Below are positions 41,331 through 50,345 of a stretch of 64,000 bases of DNA, piece by piece. The DNA comes from Skermanella pratensis (GTDB lineage Bacteria; Pseudomonadota; Alphaproteobacteria; Azospirillales; Azospirillaceae). A model generated the notes under the pieces. The model searched no databases. It was not told where the DNA came from and saw only the letters and a list, made by a program, of their open reading frames with translations. The position numbers were made by a program, and so were the translations under genes. Position 1 is the first letter of the stretch; each line of letters begins with the position of its first letter. The DNA is taken from positions 4,829,001 through 4,893,000 of the forward strand of contig NZ_CP030265.1 in NCBI RefSeq assembly GCF_008843145.1, written 5' to 3'.

Positions 41331-41708
41331 ATGCCACACAAGATCAGAATCGCGATCGTCGGGGCAGGTGAAACCGGCGCGCCGCTGCTTGAGCAGCTTC
41401 TCTCCGCAGATTTTGTCAAGGTTATAGGCATTGCCGATTTAAACCCCGATGCCCCGGGCATTGTATTGGCCCGGTCTAGAGGCGTGAAAACTTACAGCGA
41501 TTTCATGGAACTGGCCCGAATGGGTGAAGATATCGATATATTCATTGATGTGACAGGTGTACATAAGGTCCGCGATGCGCTGCGCCACTACATGCAGGAG
41601 TCGGACAACCATCATACCGTGATCATGCATGAACTGATCGCCGTCCTGCTGCTCTCCCTGTCCAAAGGCGAGCTGGTGCAGATCAAGCATGGTGACTTGG
41701 ACTATTGA
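41331..41708 (+). CDS. Lone Rossmann-fold NAD(P)-binding protein
   Basis: A 125-residue protein that consists almost only of a nucleotide-binding domain. The start RIAIVGAGETGAPLLEQLLS has the G-x-G-x-x-G-type motif, followed by IGIADLNPDAPG (acidic end of second strand), FIDVTGVHKVRDAL and a HHTVIMHELIAVLLL segment. It lacks a catalytic domain, so it may sense NAD(P) or act with a partner. Such domains are also found fused to histidine kinases, which suggests a signalling role, but this is inference. The ATG is preceded by a weak AGAGG. Local GC content is lower than that of icd. Confidence 0.65.
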   Translation: MPHKIRIAIVGAGETGAPLLEQLLSADFVKVIGIADLNPDAPGIVLARSRGVKTYSDFMELARMGEDIDIFIDVTGVHKVRDALRHYMQESDNHHTVIMHELIAVLLLSLSKGELVQIKHGDLDY

Positions 41709-42012
41709 GTCCGTGTTGGTCGGGTTCACTCCGTCTTGATTATAGGGTTATGGATTATTCGGCTCTGTCCGGGTCCCGTGACTTTATCGTTTCTGTCTCG
41801 TTTGTACGGAAACGGCGCTCCGGCCGGCCGCTCCGCGAAGCTTGTGGAAAACGTTTGTTTTCGGCAGGTTACTCCTCGTTCTGGATGTTACGGACTAGCC
41901 TCCGTTCTTCGGATCCGATAGGAACCGTGCCCGCGCCGTATGTGTTTTCCGCATTGGACTCTCGCGTGTACGCGTTATGTTGATGCACCAATTCAGCTCA
42001 AGGGAGAAGGTC
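41709..42012. other. Intergenic region upstream of the OmpA-family gene
   Basis: No gene that I can support. The moderately AT-rich sequence presumably holds the promoter for the ompA-like gene. I see no clear consensus element. Confidence 0.35.
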
Positions 42013-42591
42013 GTGCGCCTTAATCAAATCGCTGCCTCGGGCGTCTTTGCGTTCCTGGCGATGTCGGTCGTTGCGCCCGCCAGCGTGCTGGCTCAAAGCG
42101 CCTCGGAAAAGTGCAACACGGTGGTGGACTCCACCGGCAAGCCCGTGATTGCCGCCACCAACACTGCCGTTCTCCACGCCGGAAGCTATGACTGCCCGCC
42201 GCCGCCGGCAGCCGCAGCCGCCGCCCCGGCGGCGGCCGTTCCGCCGGCCGCTCCGCTGGCCAACGCCGTCTACTTCGTGTTCTTCGACTTCGACCGCTCG
42301 GCCATCACCCCGGCGGCCCAGGACATCCTGAACACGGTCGTCAGCGATGCCCGCCGGACCAACGCGTCCCGCCTGAACGTGCTCGGCCACACCGACACCT
42401 CGGGCTCGGCTGCCTACAACCAGCGCCTGTCGGAGCGTCGTGCGTCCGCCGTACGCGAGGCCCTGGTGCAGCGTGGCGTCCCGGCCGGTCAGATCACCAC
42501 CCGCGGCGTCGGCGAGACGCAGCCGCTGATCGCTACCGGCGACGGCGTCCGCGAGCCGTCCAACCGTCGCGCCGAGATCCGCTTCCAGTAA
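42013..42591 (+). CDS. OmpA-family outer-membrane/peptidoglycan-associated protein
   Basis: A 192-residue exported protein. The signal peptide MRLNQIAASGVFAFLAMSVV-APASVLA is cleaved before Q. After a region with two cysteines (KCNTVV, YDCPPPP) and an Ala/Pro linker comes an OmpA C-terminal domain: VYFVFFDFDRSAITPAAQDI, LNVLGHTDTSGSAAYNQRLS, ERRASAVREAL, GVGETQPLI and the closing NRRAEIRF, with the D and R residues that bind diaminopimelate. The GTG at 42013 is chosen because AGGGAGAAGG stands directly upstream; an ATG 12 codons earlier lacks this. A strong terminator follows. Confidence 0.9.
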   Translation: MRLNQIAASGVFAFLAMSVVAPASVLAQSASEKCNTVVDSTGKPVIAATNTAVLHAGSYDCPPPPAAAAAAPAAAVPPAAPLANAVYFVFFDFDRSAITPAAQDILNTVVSDARRTNASRLNVLGHTDTSGSAAYNQRLSERRASAVREALVQRGVPAGQITTRGVGETQPLIATGDGVREPSNRRAEIRFQ

Positions 42592-42639
42592 TCCGGACGG
42601 GTTTCACGGGCCCTTCCAGCGGAGGGACCCGACAGGAGA

Positions 42640-42668
42640 AAGGGGTGCCGGACGGCACCCCTTTTTCT
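42640..42668 (+). terminator. Rho-independent terminator of the OmpA-family gene
   Basis: Hairpin AAGGGGTGCC - GGAC - GGCACCCCTT followed by a T run. Confidence 0.9.
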
Positions 42669-42709
42669 TTGTCCGAAACAAGCCGCCGGAAGGGGTTACG
42701 GGCAAAAAA

Positions 42710-44402
42710 GGTACTTGGGGCAAAAGGCCGGGCAGGCATGAGGCGTGCTGGGGTTGGTTGTGATCGGCGCTGGCGCCATCTTTCCTGATGTGTCCGCCCC
42801 TGAGAAACTTTCACTTTCCGGCCTGTCGCGCGGCGACCTTGAAGCCCTGACCGAACGCCTGCTGGCAGAGAATGCCGCGCTTAAGCAGGCGATTGCGGAC
42901 TTGCGAGCGGAGATCGCCGCACTCAAGGGCGTGAAGGGTCGGCCGGCGATCCGTCCGAGCGGCATGGAGCGGAAGACCGAGCCTAAGCCGGAGGGCACCG
43001 ACAGTCGGCGCGGGAGGAAGCGCCGTAAGACCGAGCGGCTGGTCATCCACGAGGACCGGATCATCAAGGCTGACGTGCCGACCGGCTCGCGCTTCAAAAG
43101 TTACGAGGACTTCGTCGTCCAGGATCTCGAGCTGCGCCCGCATGTCGTTCGCATCCGCCGTGAACGCTGGAAAACGCCGGACGGCAGGACGGTGACAGCG
43201 CCGATGCCGGCCGGGATCACCGGCCACTTTGGGCCGGAACTGCGCCGTTTCGTGCTGCTGCAATATCATCAGGGCCAGGTAACGATGCCGCGGCTGGTCA
43301 CCCAGCTCCGGGCATTTGGCATCGACATTTCCAAGCGTCAGGTGGTCCGCCTGTTGAACGCGGGCAACGGCGCCTTTCTGGACGAAGCCCGCGCGGTGCT
43401 GCGGGCCGGACTGGAAACCGCCGCCTGGATCAGCGTCGATGACACAGGTGCGCGGCACAAACACCGGAACGGCTTCTGCACCCAGATCGGCAACGACAAC
43501 TTTGCCGCCTTCGCCACCACAGGCTCCAAGAGCCGGCTGAATTTCCTGACGGTGCTGCGCGCCGGATACGGCGACTACGTGATCAACGCCGAGGCGCTGG
43601 ACTACATGCGTCGGCGCGCGCTGGCGGGATCGGTGGTCGCCCGGCTGGAGGCCGATCCCGAGCATCGGTTCGCCGACGAGGAGGCGTGGATCCGGCATCT
43701 GGAGCGGCTCGGGATCACGACGCTGGCTGTGACGCCCGATCCGGTGCTGGTCGCCACCGAAGGAGCGGTGTGGGGCGCGATCAAGGCCCATGGCCTGTTG
43801 CCCGACACCGTGGTCCTGTCCGACGACGCGGGGCAGTTCGCGGTCGGGCGCCATGCCCTGTGCTGGGTCCACGCCGAGCGGCTGATCCATAAGCTCGACA
43901 CCTTCACCGACAAGCACCTCCAGGCCCAGCAACGCCTGCGCAGCCTGGTCTGGTGGTTCTACGCCGATCTCAAGGCTTATCGTCGCGATCCCGACAAAAG
44001 ACGGCGCGGACAGCTACGGGCACGCTTTGACCGGATCTTCCGACGGCGCACCGGGTTCGCGACGCTCGACCGGTTATTGGAGCGGCTGCGGTCGAACAAG
44101 GATGAACTGCTGGTCGTGCTCGACCGCCCCGAGGTGCCGCTCAATACCAACGGCTCGGAGCGCGACCTGCGCCCACAGGTGATCAAGCGCAAGATCTCCG
44201 GCGGTACCCGCTCCGATCAGGGACGCGAGTGCCGGGACGCCTTCGCCGGCCTGCTGCTGTCCTGCACGAAGCTCGGCGTCTCCTTCTGGAACTATCTCGG
44301 CCATCGCGTTGGCGTTCCCGGAGCCGATGCCCCGTACTTGCCCAACCTCATTAGGATGCGCTCAGCAACAGCCTGAACGCCCGGCCTTTTGCTCCAGGTA
44401 CC
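42710..44402 (+). mobile_element. IS66-like insertion sequence (1,693 bp), second element
   Basis: Inverted repeats of 24 bases with two mismatches: left 42710-42733, starting GGTACTTGGGGCAAAAGG; right 44379-44402, starting (reverse strand) GGTACCTGGAGCAAAAGG. The flanks carry AAAAAA at both sides (42704-42709 and 44403-44408), which I take as the target duplication, although IS66 elements normally duplicate eight bases. Only one gene is inside. The element lies between the terminators of the OmpA-family gene and of gcrA. Confidence 0.85.
42745..44376 (+). CDS. IS66-like DDE transposase (second copy)
   Basis: A 543-residue transposase, paralogous to the one at 18764-20311 and with the same order: N-terminal coiled coil (LEALTERLLAENAALKQAIA), basic segment (RRGRKRRKTERL), DDE core with acidic candidates in ISVDDTGARHKH, LSDDAGQFAVG and NTNGSERDLRPQ, plus HALCWVHAERLI and KRKISGGTRSDQG. 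The gene is intact. The start is uncertain; GTG at 42745 gives the longest form, GTG at 42790 (SAPEKLSLSGL) may be the real one. Confidence 0.8.
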   Translation: MLGLVVIGAGAIFPDVSAPEKLSLSGLSRGDLEALTERLLAENAALKQAIADLRAEIAALKGVKGRPAIRPSGMERKTEPKPEGTDSRRGRKRRKTERLVIHEDRIIKADVPTGSRFKSYEDFVVQDLELRPHVVRIRRERWKTPDGRTVTAPMPAGITGHFGPELRRFVLLQYHQGQVTMPRLVTQLRAFGIDISKRQVVRLLNAGNGAFLDEARAVLRAGLETAAWISVDDTGARHKHRNGFCTQIGNDNFAAFATTGSKSRLNFLTVLRAGYGDYVINAEALDYMRRRALAGSVVARLEADPEHRFADEEAWIRHLERLGITTLAVTPDPVLVATEGAVWGAIKAHGLLPDTVVLSDDAGQFAVGRHALCWVHAERLIHKLDTFTDKHLQAQQRLRSLVWWFYADLKAYRRDPDKRRRGQLRARFDRIFRRRTGFATLDRLLERLRSNKDELLVVLDRPEVPLNTNGSERDLRPQVIKRKISGGTRSDQGRECRDAFAGLLLSCTKLGVSFWNYLGHRVGVPGADAPYLPNLIRMRSATA

Positions 44403-44436
44403 AAAAAAGAAGCCCGCCGGCGGGAAGCCGGCGGGC
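44403..44436 (-). terminator. Rho-independent terminator of gcrA
   Basis: On the minus strand: perfect hairpin GCCCGCCGGC / GCCGGCGGGC followed by TTCTTTTTT. The T tract is the very AAAAAA (plus strand) that borders the IS66-like element. Confidence 0.9.
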
Positions 44437-44462
44437 CGTTCGGTGGTTTCGCGGAGATCGGA

Positions 44463-44831
44463 TCAGGCGGCGCCGACTTTGCGCTCGCGCTCCTCGTCGC
44501 GCTTCTTCGAGCTGGGCTGGTAGGCGATGGCCGCGTGCTCCGCGCAATAGGGCATGCCGGGTTGGGCGGTCTTGCCGCAGAAATGGAAATCCGCGTGCTT
44601 GGGATCGCCGACCGGCCATTTGCACATGCGTTCGGTCAGGGCCAGGATCGTGGCGCCGCGCGACGGCTTCTTCTTGATCGGTGACGGCCGTCCTGACAAT
44701 CCAAGGCGATGGGCCTTACCGATCACGGCGTTGCGGGTGACGTCACCCAGGGCATCCGCGATCTCGCTCGCGCTCATCCCCTGGCCCCAGAGTTGCTTCA
44801 GGCGCTCTACCCGTTCGTCAGTCCAACTCAT
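44463..44831 (-). CDS. gcrA: GcrA cell-cycle regulator
   Basis: A 122-residue transcription factor that in Caulobacter binds sigma-70 RNA polymerase at CcrM-methylated GANTC promoters to drive S-phase genes. The N-terminus SWTDERVERLKQLWGQGMSA with SEIADALGDVTRNAVIGKAH is the conserved GcrA helix-turn-helix, and the cysteine/histidine-rich C-terminal part (CKWPVGDPKH, FCG, YCAEHAAIAYQP) is complete. The start MSWTDERV is canonical; an in-frame start six codons earlier exists. The gene ends in a strong terminator. Confidence 0.95.
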   Translation of the reverse strand: MSWTDERVERLKQLWGQGMSASEIADALGDVTRNAVIGKAHRLGLSGRPSPIKKKPSRGATILALTERMCKWPVGDPKHADFHFCGKTAQPGMPYCAEHAAIAYQPSSKKRDEERERKVGAA

Positions 44832-44849
44832 GCCGCTGTCTCCACTCAT

Positions 44850-45319
44850 CCGGGTCCCTATTATTTGTTGCCGACAGGAGTATGGTGGGCCGCATATGGC
44901 GTGCCGCTTTCCATAAAAACCTATATCTAGTGCCGACGCGGTGGAAGGCTACCAGATAAGCTTGCCGATGCCTAGAGGGTTGCTGTTACATTTATATGCA
45001 AAAGTGGTAAACCATTTGTTTAGATTGCTCCCGCCATCAAGTTGAAAGCCATAGGCAAGAGAATGACCATTCTGTTCCGATACAGGAGAAAAACCGCCCA
45101 TATGCCAATTATTCCAATGGAATACCGCGATCGGTGCCCCGGTGCACAGGCATCCGTGCACAGGATCAAACTACCACTACGGTAATTTTCAAGGCAATTA
45201 CATGAACTGTTCTTTCTACTTCCGGCGGGTGCCGGACATGAAAACGATAATGCACCGTGACTTCGGAGCCACGCCGCGGGGCATCGACCGGATGGCCGCG
45301 GGAAGCACCACCCTGCCGG
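44850..45319. other. AT-rich intergenic region; possible 70-residue reading frame on the minus strand
   Basis: The part from about 44920 to 45250 is much lower in GC than the surroundings. The only frame of note, 44949-45161 on the minus strand, would encode 70 residues rich in aromatic residues (FHWNNWHMGGFSPV, NLNKWFTTFAYKC). It has no recognisable family or convincing ribosome binding site, so I do not call it a gene. The gcrA promoter must lie near the left edge. Confidence 0.35.
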
Positions 45320-46507
45320 TCAGCGGTTCAGCTCACGCATCCCGGCGTCCAACCCGTCGAGGGTCAGGGGATACATACGCCCGCCCATCAGCCGCTGCAG
45401 GATCCGGGTGCTCTCCGTGTAGCCCCAATAGGCTTCGGGGGCGGGGTTAAGCCAGATGGAGCGGTTGTAGGTGTTCAGCAGGCGCTGTAGCCAGACCTGC
45501 CCGGCCTCATCGTTCCAATGCTCGACGCTGCCGCCGGGATAGACGATCTCGTAGGGGCTCATCGCGGCATCGCCGACGAAGACCAGCTTGTAATCGGTCC
45601 CATAGGTGTGCAGCACGTCCCAGGTGGAAGTACGTTCGGCATGGCGGCGGCGGTTGTCGCGCCAGACGCCCTCGTAGACACAGTTGTGGAAATAGAAATA
45701 TTCGAGATGCTTGAACTCACCCCGCGCGGCCGAGAAAAGCTCCTCGCAGATCCGGATATGGTCGTCCATGGAGCCGCCGACGTCGAGGAACAGCAGCACC
45801 TTGACGCTGTTGTGCCGCTCCCGGACCATCTTCAGGTCGAGCGTGCCGGCGTTGCGGGCGGTCGAGCGGATCGTGTCGGGGAGGTCCAGTTCCTCCGCCG
45901 CTCCCTCGCGGGCGAACTTGCGCAGACGGCGCAGCGCCACCTTGATGTTGCGGGTGCCCAGCTCTACGGTGTCGTCCAGGTTCCTGAACTCACGCTTGTC
46001 CCACACCTTGACGGCCCGGCGATGGCGACTGCCCTCCTGTCCGATGCGGATGCCCTCCGGATTGTAGCCGTAGGCGCCGAACGGCGATGTGCCGGCCGTG
46101 CCGATCCATTTGGAGCCGCCCTGGTGACGCTCCTTCTGCTCCGCCAGCCGCTGGGCCAGCGTCTCCATCAGCTTGTCCCAGCCGCCGAGCGACTGGATCT
46201 GCCGCTTCTCCTCCTCGGTGAGGTATTTTTCGGCGAGCTTGCGCAGCCACTCCTCGGGGATTTCGGCGGTGACCGGATCGGCCCCGTCGCTCGTGCTTTC
46301 CAGCCCCTTGAAGACGTGGCCGAAAACCTGATCGAACTTGTCGAGGTTGCGTTCGTCCTTCACGAGGCAGGTGCGGGAGAGATAATAGAAGTCTTCGACA
46401 CTGTAATCGGCGATGCCCTGACGCATCGCCTCCATCAGCGCCAGGTACTCCTTCAGGGATACCGGCACCTGCGCCTTGCGCAACTCGTAGAAGAAATTCG
46501 TGAACAT
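45320..46507 (-). CDS. VWA-domain protein of the CoxE type
   Basis: A 395-residue cytosolic protein. Residues 1-220 are a helical region (FTNFFYELRKAQVPVSLKEY, LALMEAMRQGIADYSVEDF) that is typical for VWA proteins partnered with MoxR ATPases. The von Willebrand A domain follows, with VKVLLFLDVGGSMDDHIRIC as an altered MIDAS motif (DVGGS instead of DxSxS). It lies 74 bases downstream of the MoxR gene on the same strand. In known cases such pairs act as chaperones that insert metals or remodel protein complexes. The target here is unknown. ATG at 46507 precedes FTNFFYEL. Confidence 0.85.
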   Translation of the reverse strand: MFTNFFYELRKAQVPVSLKEYLALMEAMRQGIADYSVEDFYYLSRTCLVKDERNLDKFDQVFGHVFKGLESTSDGADPVTAEIPEEWLRKLAEKYLTEEEKRQIQSLGGWDKLMETLAQRLAEQKERHQGGSKWIGTAGTSPFGAYGYNPEGIRIGQEGSRHRRAVKVWDKREFRNLDDTVELGTRNIKVALRRLRKFAREGAAEELDLPDTIRSTARNAGTLDLKMVRERHNSVKVLLFLDVGGSMDDHIRICEELFSAARGEFKHLEYFYFHNCVYEGVWRDNRRRHAERTSTWDVLHTYGTDYKLVFVGDAAMSPYEIVYPGGSVEHWNDEAGQVWLQRLLNTYNRSIWLNPAPEAYWGYTESTRILQRLMGGRMYPLTLDGLDAGMRELNR

Positions 46508-46580
46508 GGCTCGTCGGTGAACTTCGGGCTGAAATCGTCGAGCCCGCATAGTGCCATGTTTCGGCCCGGCAGTTCTGCCC

Positions 46581-47456
46581 TTATTTCCCGGGATCCCCCC
46601 GTTCGCGCCGGCTGAGGAAGGCCAAGCGCTCGAACAGGTGTACGTCCTGCTCGTTCTTCAGCAGGGCGCCATGGAGCGGCGGGATCAGCTTCTTGGCGTC
46701 CCGGGTGCGCAGGGTTTCGGGCGGCACGTCCTCGACCATCAGAAGCTTGATCCAGTCCAGCAGCTCGGAGGTGCTTGGCTTCTTCTTGAGGCCTGGCGTC
46801 TCGCGGACCTCGTAGAACAAGGTGAGCGCTTCCCGCAGCAGGTCGCCCTTCAGTCCGGGATAATGGACCTCGACGATGCGCGCCATCGTCTCCGGTTCTG
46901 GAAAGCGGATGTAATGGAAGAAGCAGCGGCGCAGGAAGGCGTCCGGCAGTTCCTTCTCGTTGTTCGAGGTGATGATCACGACCGGCCGCCGGCGGGCCTT
47001 CACCACCTGCCGGGTCTCGTAGACGAAGAACTCCATCCGGTCCAGTTCGAGCAGCAGGTCGTTGGGGAATTCTATGTCCGCCTTGTCGATCTCGTCGATC
47101 AGAAGCACCGACGCCTCGGGGGCGTCGAACGCCTCCCACAGCTTGCCCTTGACGATGTAGTTCGCGATGTCGCGGACCCGCTCGTCGCCCAGCTGGCTGT
47201 CGCGCAGGCGGCTGACCGCGTCGTACTCGTACAGACCCTGCTGCGCCTTGGTCGTGGACTTGATGTGCCACTGGATCAGCGGCCGGCCCAGCGCCCGCGC
47301 GATCTCCTCGGCCAGGATCGTCTTTCCGGTGCCGGGCTCGCCCTTGACCAGCAGCGGGCGCTGCAACGCCACGGCGGCATTGACGGCGACCCGCAGATCC
47401 TCGGTGGCGACGTAGTTGTCGGTCCCGGTGAACTTCTTCACTTCAGGAGGCGTCAT
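46581..47456 (-). CDS. MoxR-family AAA+ ATPase
   Basis: A 291-residue AAA+ protein. Walker A is LLVKGEPGTGKTILAEEIAR, Walker B VLLIDEIDKADIEFPNDLL, sensor 1 in VVIITSNNEKELPDAFLRRC with the arginine finger pattern. MoxR proteins use ATP to remodel complexes together with a VWA partner, here the downstream gene. The ATG at 47456 lies one base after the alaS stop, so it is probably translated from the alaS mRNA. A TTG three codons earlier is in frame. Confidence 0.9.
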   Translation of the reverse strand: MTPPEVKKFTGTDNYVATEDLRVAVNAAVALQRPLLVKGEPGTGKTILAEEIARALGRPLIQWHIKSTTKAQQGLYEYDAVSRLRDSQLGDERVRDIANYIVKGKLWEAFDAPEASVLLIDEIDKADIEFPNDLLLELDRMEFFVYETRQVVKARRRPVVIITSNNEKELPDAFLRRCFFHYIRFPEPETMARIVEVHYPGLKGDLLREALTLFYEVRETPGLKKKPSTSELLDWIKLLMVEDVPPETLRTRDAKKLIPPLHGALLKNEQDVHLFERLAFLSRRERGDPGK

Positions 47457-47457
47457 C

Positions 47458-50124
47458 TCAGGCAACTCCCGCCATGGCCTGCTCTATCGCCGCGACGGCG
47501 TCCCGGGCGTTGGTGCCGTCGGGCCCGCCGGCCTGCGCCATGTCCGGGCGGCCGCCGCCGCCCTTGCCGCCGACCGCCGCAGCACCCGCCTTGACCAAGT
47601 CGACCGCGCTGAAGCGGCCGGTCAGGTCCTCGGTCACGGCAACCACCAGCGACGCCTTGCCGTCGTTGACCGCGACCAGGGCGATCACGCCGGAGCCGAC
47701 CTGCTTCTTCATCTCGTCGGCCATCGGCTTCAGGTCCTTGGCGGGCATGCCGTCGAGCACGCGCGCGGCGAACTTGACGCCGGCGACCTCCTTCTCGCCG
47801 CCGCCGCCGCCGGCCGGGCCGGTGCCGCCGCCCATGGCGACCTGGCGGCGGAGGTCGGTCAGCTCCCGCTCCAGCCGTCGGCGCTCCTCGACCAGGGCCG
47901 CGACGCGGGCGGGCACCTCGGCCGGCGTCGCCTTCAGGGCCGCCGCGGTCTGCTGGAGCAGGTGCTCCTGCTCGTTGAGGTAGGCCGCGGCGCCGGGGCC
48001 GGTCAGCGCCTCCACGCGGCGGACGCCGGCGGCCACTGCGCCCTCGCCGACGATCTTGAACAGGCCGATGTCGCCGGTGCGGCGGACATGGGTGCCACCG
48101 CACAGTTCGATCGAGAACTCCTTGTTGGCGTCGGGATCGCGCCCGCCCATGGAGACGACCCGGACCTCGTCGCCGTACTTCTCGCCGAACAGCGCCATGG
48201 CGCCCAGCTCGACAGCTTCCTGCGGGCTCATCAGGCGCGTCACGACGTCGCTGTTGCCCAGGACCCGCCGGTTGACCTCCGCCTCGACCACGGCGATGTC
48301 CTCGATGGTCAATCCCACGGGCTGGCTGATGTCGAAGCGCAGGCGCTCCGGCGCCACCAGCGATCCCTTCTGGGTGACGTGCCCGCCCAGGCGGCGGCGC
48401 AGCGCCTCGTGCAGCAGGTGAGTCGCGGAATGGTTCGCGCGGATCGCGGCGCGCCGGTCGGTGTCGACCCGAAGCTCGACCACGTCCCCGACCGAGACCG
48501 CGCCCTTGGCGACCTTAGCCTGATGGACCCACAGCGCGCCCAGCTTCTTCTGGGTGTCGTTGACCGGCACCTCGGCACCGTCCGCCGTGAACATGACGCC
48601 GCTGTCGCCGACCTGGCCGCCGGACTCGCCGTAGAAGGGAGTCTGGTTGACGATCACCTGGGCGTCGGCCCCGGCCTCGGCCGTCTCCACCCGCTTGCCG
48701 TCGACGATCAGGGCCAGCACCTTGCCCTCGGCCACCTCGGTGTCGTAACCTAGGAACTCGGTGGCGCCCAGTTCGTCCCGCAGCTCGAACCACAGGGTCT
48801 CGGTCGCGGCCTCGCCGGAGCCGGACCAAGCCTTGCGCGCCTCGGCCTTCTGCCGGCCCATGGCCTGGTTGAAGCCGTCGATGTCCACCGTGCGGTTTCG
48901 GCCGCGCAGCACGTCCTGGGTCAGGTCGACCGGGAAGCCGAAGGTGTCGTAGAGCTTGAAGGCGACCTCGCCGGGCAGCGAACCGCCCTCGGGGATGCCG
49001 GCGGTCTCCTCGTCCAGCAGGCGCAGGCCGCGCTCCAGCGTCTGCTTGAACCGGGTCTCCTCCAGCTTCAGGGTCTCGGTGATCAGCGGCTGCGCCCGCA
49101 CCAGTTCCGGATAATGCGTGCCCATGAGCTGGACCAGCGCCGGGACCAGGCGGTGCATCAAGGGCTCCTTGCAGCCGATGATATGGGCGTGGCGCATGGC
49201 GCGGCGCATGATCCGGCGCAGCACGTAGCCGCGGCCCTCGTTTGACGGCAGCACGCCGTCGGCGATCAGGAACGAGGTCGAGCGCAGATGGTCGGCGATG
49301 ACCCGGTGGGAGACCGCGTGCGGACCGTCGGCGGCGACCTTGGTGGCGTCGGCCGAGGCCAGGATCAGCGTGCGCAGCAGGTCGATGTCGTAGTTGTCGT
49401 GCTTGCCCTGGAGCACCGCCGCCAGCCGCTCCAGGCCCATGCCGGTGTCGATCGAAGGCTTGGGCAGGTCGATCCGCCGGTCGGGCGTCACCTGCTCGTA
49501 CTGCATGAACACGAGGTTCCAGATCTCGATGAAGCGGTCGCCGTCCTGGTCGGCGCTGCCCGGCGGGCCTCCGGCCACCGCCGGGCCGTGGTCGTAGAAG
49601 ATCTCGGAGCAGGGGCCGCACGGGCCGGTGTCGCCCATGCGCCAGAAATTGTCGTCGGTCGGGATGCGGATGATCCTGCCGTCGTCCAGGCCGGCGATCT
49701 TCCGCCACAGGGCGGCCGCCTCCTCGTCGGAGGAGTGGACGGTGACCAGCAGCTTGTCCGCCGGAAGCCCGTACTCCTTCGTGATCAGGTTCCAGGCATG
49801 CTCGATGGCGCCTTCCTTGAAGTAGTCGCCGAACGAGAAATTGCCGAGCATCTCGAAGAAGGTGTGGTGCCGGGCGGTGTAGCCGACATTGTCCAGGTCG
49901 TTGTGCTTGCCGCCCGCGCGCACGCATTTCTGGCTGGTGGTCGCCCGGGAATAAGAGCGCGCCTCGGCCCCGGTGAAGACGTTCTTGAACTGCACCATGC
50001 CGGCGTTGGTGAACATCAGCGTCGGATCGTTGCGCGGCACCAGCGGGCTGGAGTCCACGATCTGGTGACCCTGACTGGCGAAATAGTTCAGGAAGGTGGC
50101 GCGGATGTCGTTGGCGGTCTGCAT
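47458..50124 (-). CDS. alaS: Alanyl-tRNA synthetase
   Basis: An 888-residue class II synthetase that charges tRNA-Ala. The N-terminus [20 protein letters not shown] with [20 protein letters not shown] is motif 1; [20 protein letters not shown] contains motif 2; the tRNA-binding and editing domains follow with [20 protein letters not shown] (the HxxxH zinc site) and [15 protein letters not shown] (CxxxH). A coiled-coil C-terminal oligomerisation segment closes the protein. The start is chosen at MQTANDIR. The recA-alaS order is usual in related alphaproteobacteria. Confidence 0.97.
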   Translation of the reverse strand: MQTANDIRATFLNYFASQGHQIVDSSPLVPRNDPTLMFTNAGMVQFKNVFTGAEARSYSRATTSQKCVRAGGKHNDLDNVGYTARHHTFFEMLGNFSFGDYFKEGAIEHAWNLITKEYGLPADKLLVTVHSSDEEAAALWRKIAGLDDGRIIRIPTDDNFWRMGDTGPCGPCSEIFYDHGPAVAGGPPGSADQDGDRFIEIWNLVFMQYEQVTPDRRIDLPKPSIDTGMGLERLAAVLQGKHDNYDIDLLRTLILASADATKVAADGPHAVSHRVIADHLRSTSFLIADGVLPSNEGRGYVLRRIMRRAMRHAHIIGCKEPLMHRLVPALVQLMGTHYPELVRAQPLITETLKLEETRFKQTLERGLRLLDEETAGIPEGGSLPGEVAFKLYDTFGFPVDLTQDVLRGRNRTVDIDGFNQAMGRQKAEARKAWSGSGEAATETLWFELRDELGATEFLGYDTEVAEGKVLALIVDGKRVETAEAGADAQVIVNQTPFYGESGGQVGDSGVMFTADGAEVPVNDTQKKLGALWVHQAKVAKGAVSVGDVVELRVDTDRRAAIRANHSATHLLHEALRRRLGGHVTQKGSLVAPERLRFDISQPVGLTIEDIAVVEAEVNRRVLGNSDVVTRLMSPQEAVELGAMALFGEKYGDEVRVVSMGGRDPDANKEFSIELCGGTHVRRTGDIGLFKIVGEGAVAAGVRRVEALTGPGAAAYLNEQEHLLQQTAAALKATPAEVPARVAALVEERRRLERELTDLRRQVAMGGGTGPAGGGGGEKEVAGVKFAARVLDGMPAKDLKPMADEMKKQVGSGVIALVAVNDGKASLVVAVTEDLTGRFSAVDLVKAGAAAVGGKGGGGRPDMAQAGGPDGTNARDAVAAIEQAMAGVA

Positions 50125-50280
50125 GATGGCGCTCGGTTCCCAGGACGCAGGTATGGTGCGGCCCGTCTTCTGTTCAAAGGTTTCGGCCGACACGGGTTTC
50201 CCTGCTTGTACCGTGCCGGCGGGGCTGATGTCCACCGATGCTGCGGAAGCCCCGGGGGAAGCCCCGGGCAATGCCCAAAC

Positions 50281-50320
50281 GGAAAAGCCGCGCGGTCCCG
50301 AAGGTCCGCGCGGCTTTTCC
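50281..50320 (-). terminator. Terminator between recA and alaS, symmetric
   Basis: A perfect 15-bp inverted repeat, GGAAAAGCCGCGCGG and its complement, around a 10-base loop. The A/T ends give a T run in both directions. It lies 26 bases after the recA stop and probably terminates recA transcription. Confidence 0.88.
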
Positions 50321-50345
50321 GGTGCAGGATATCCCGGGGTACGGA

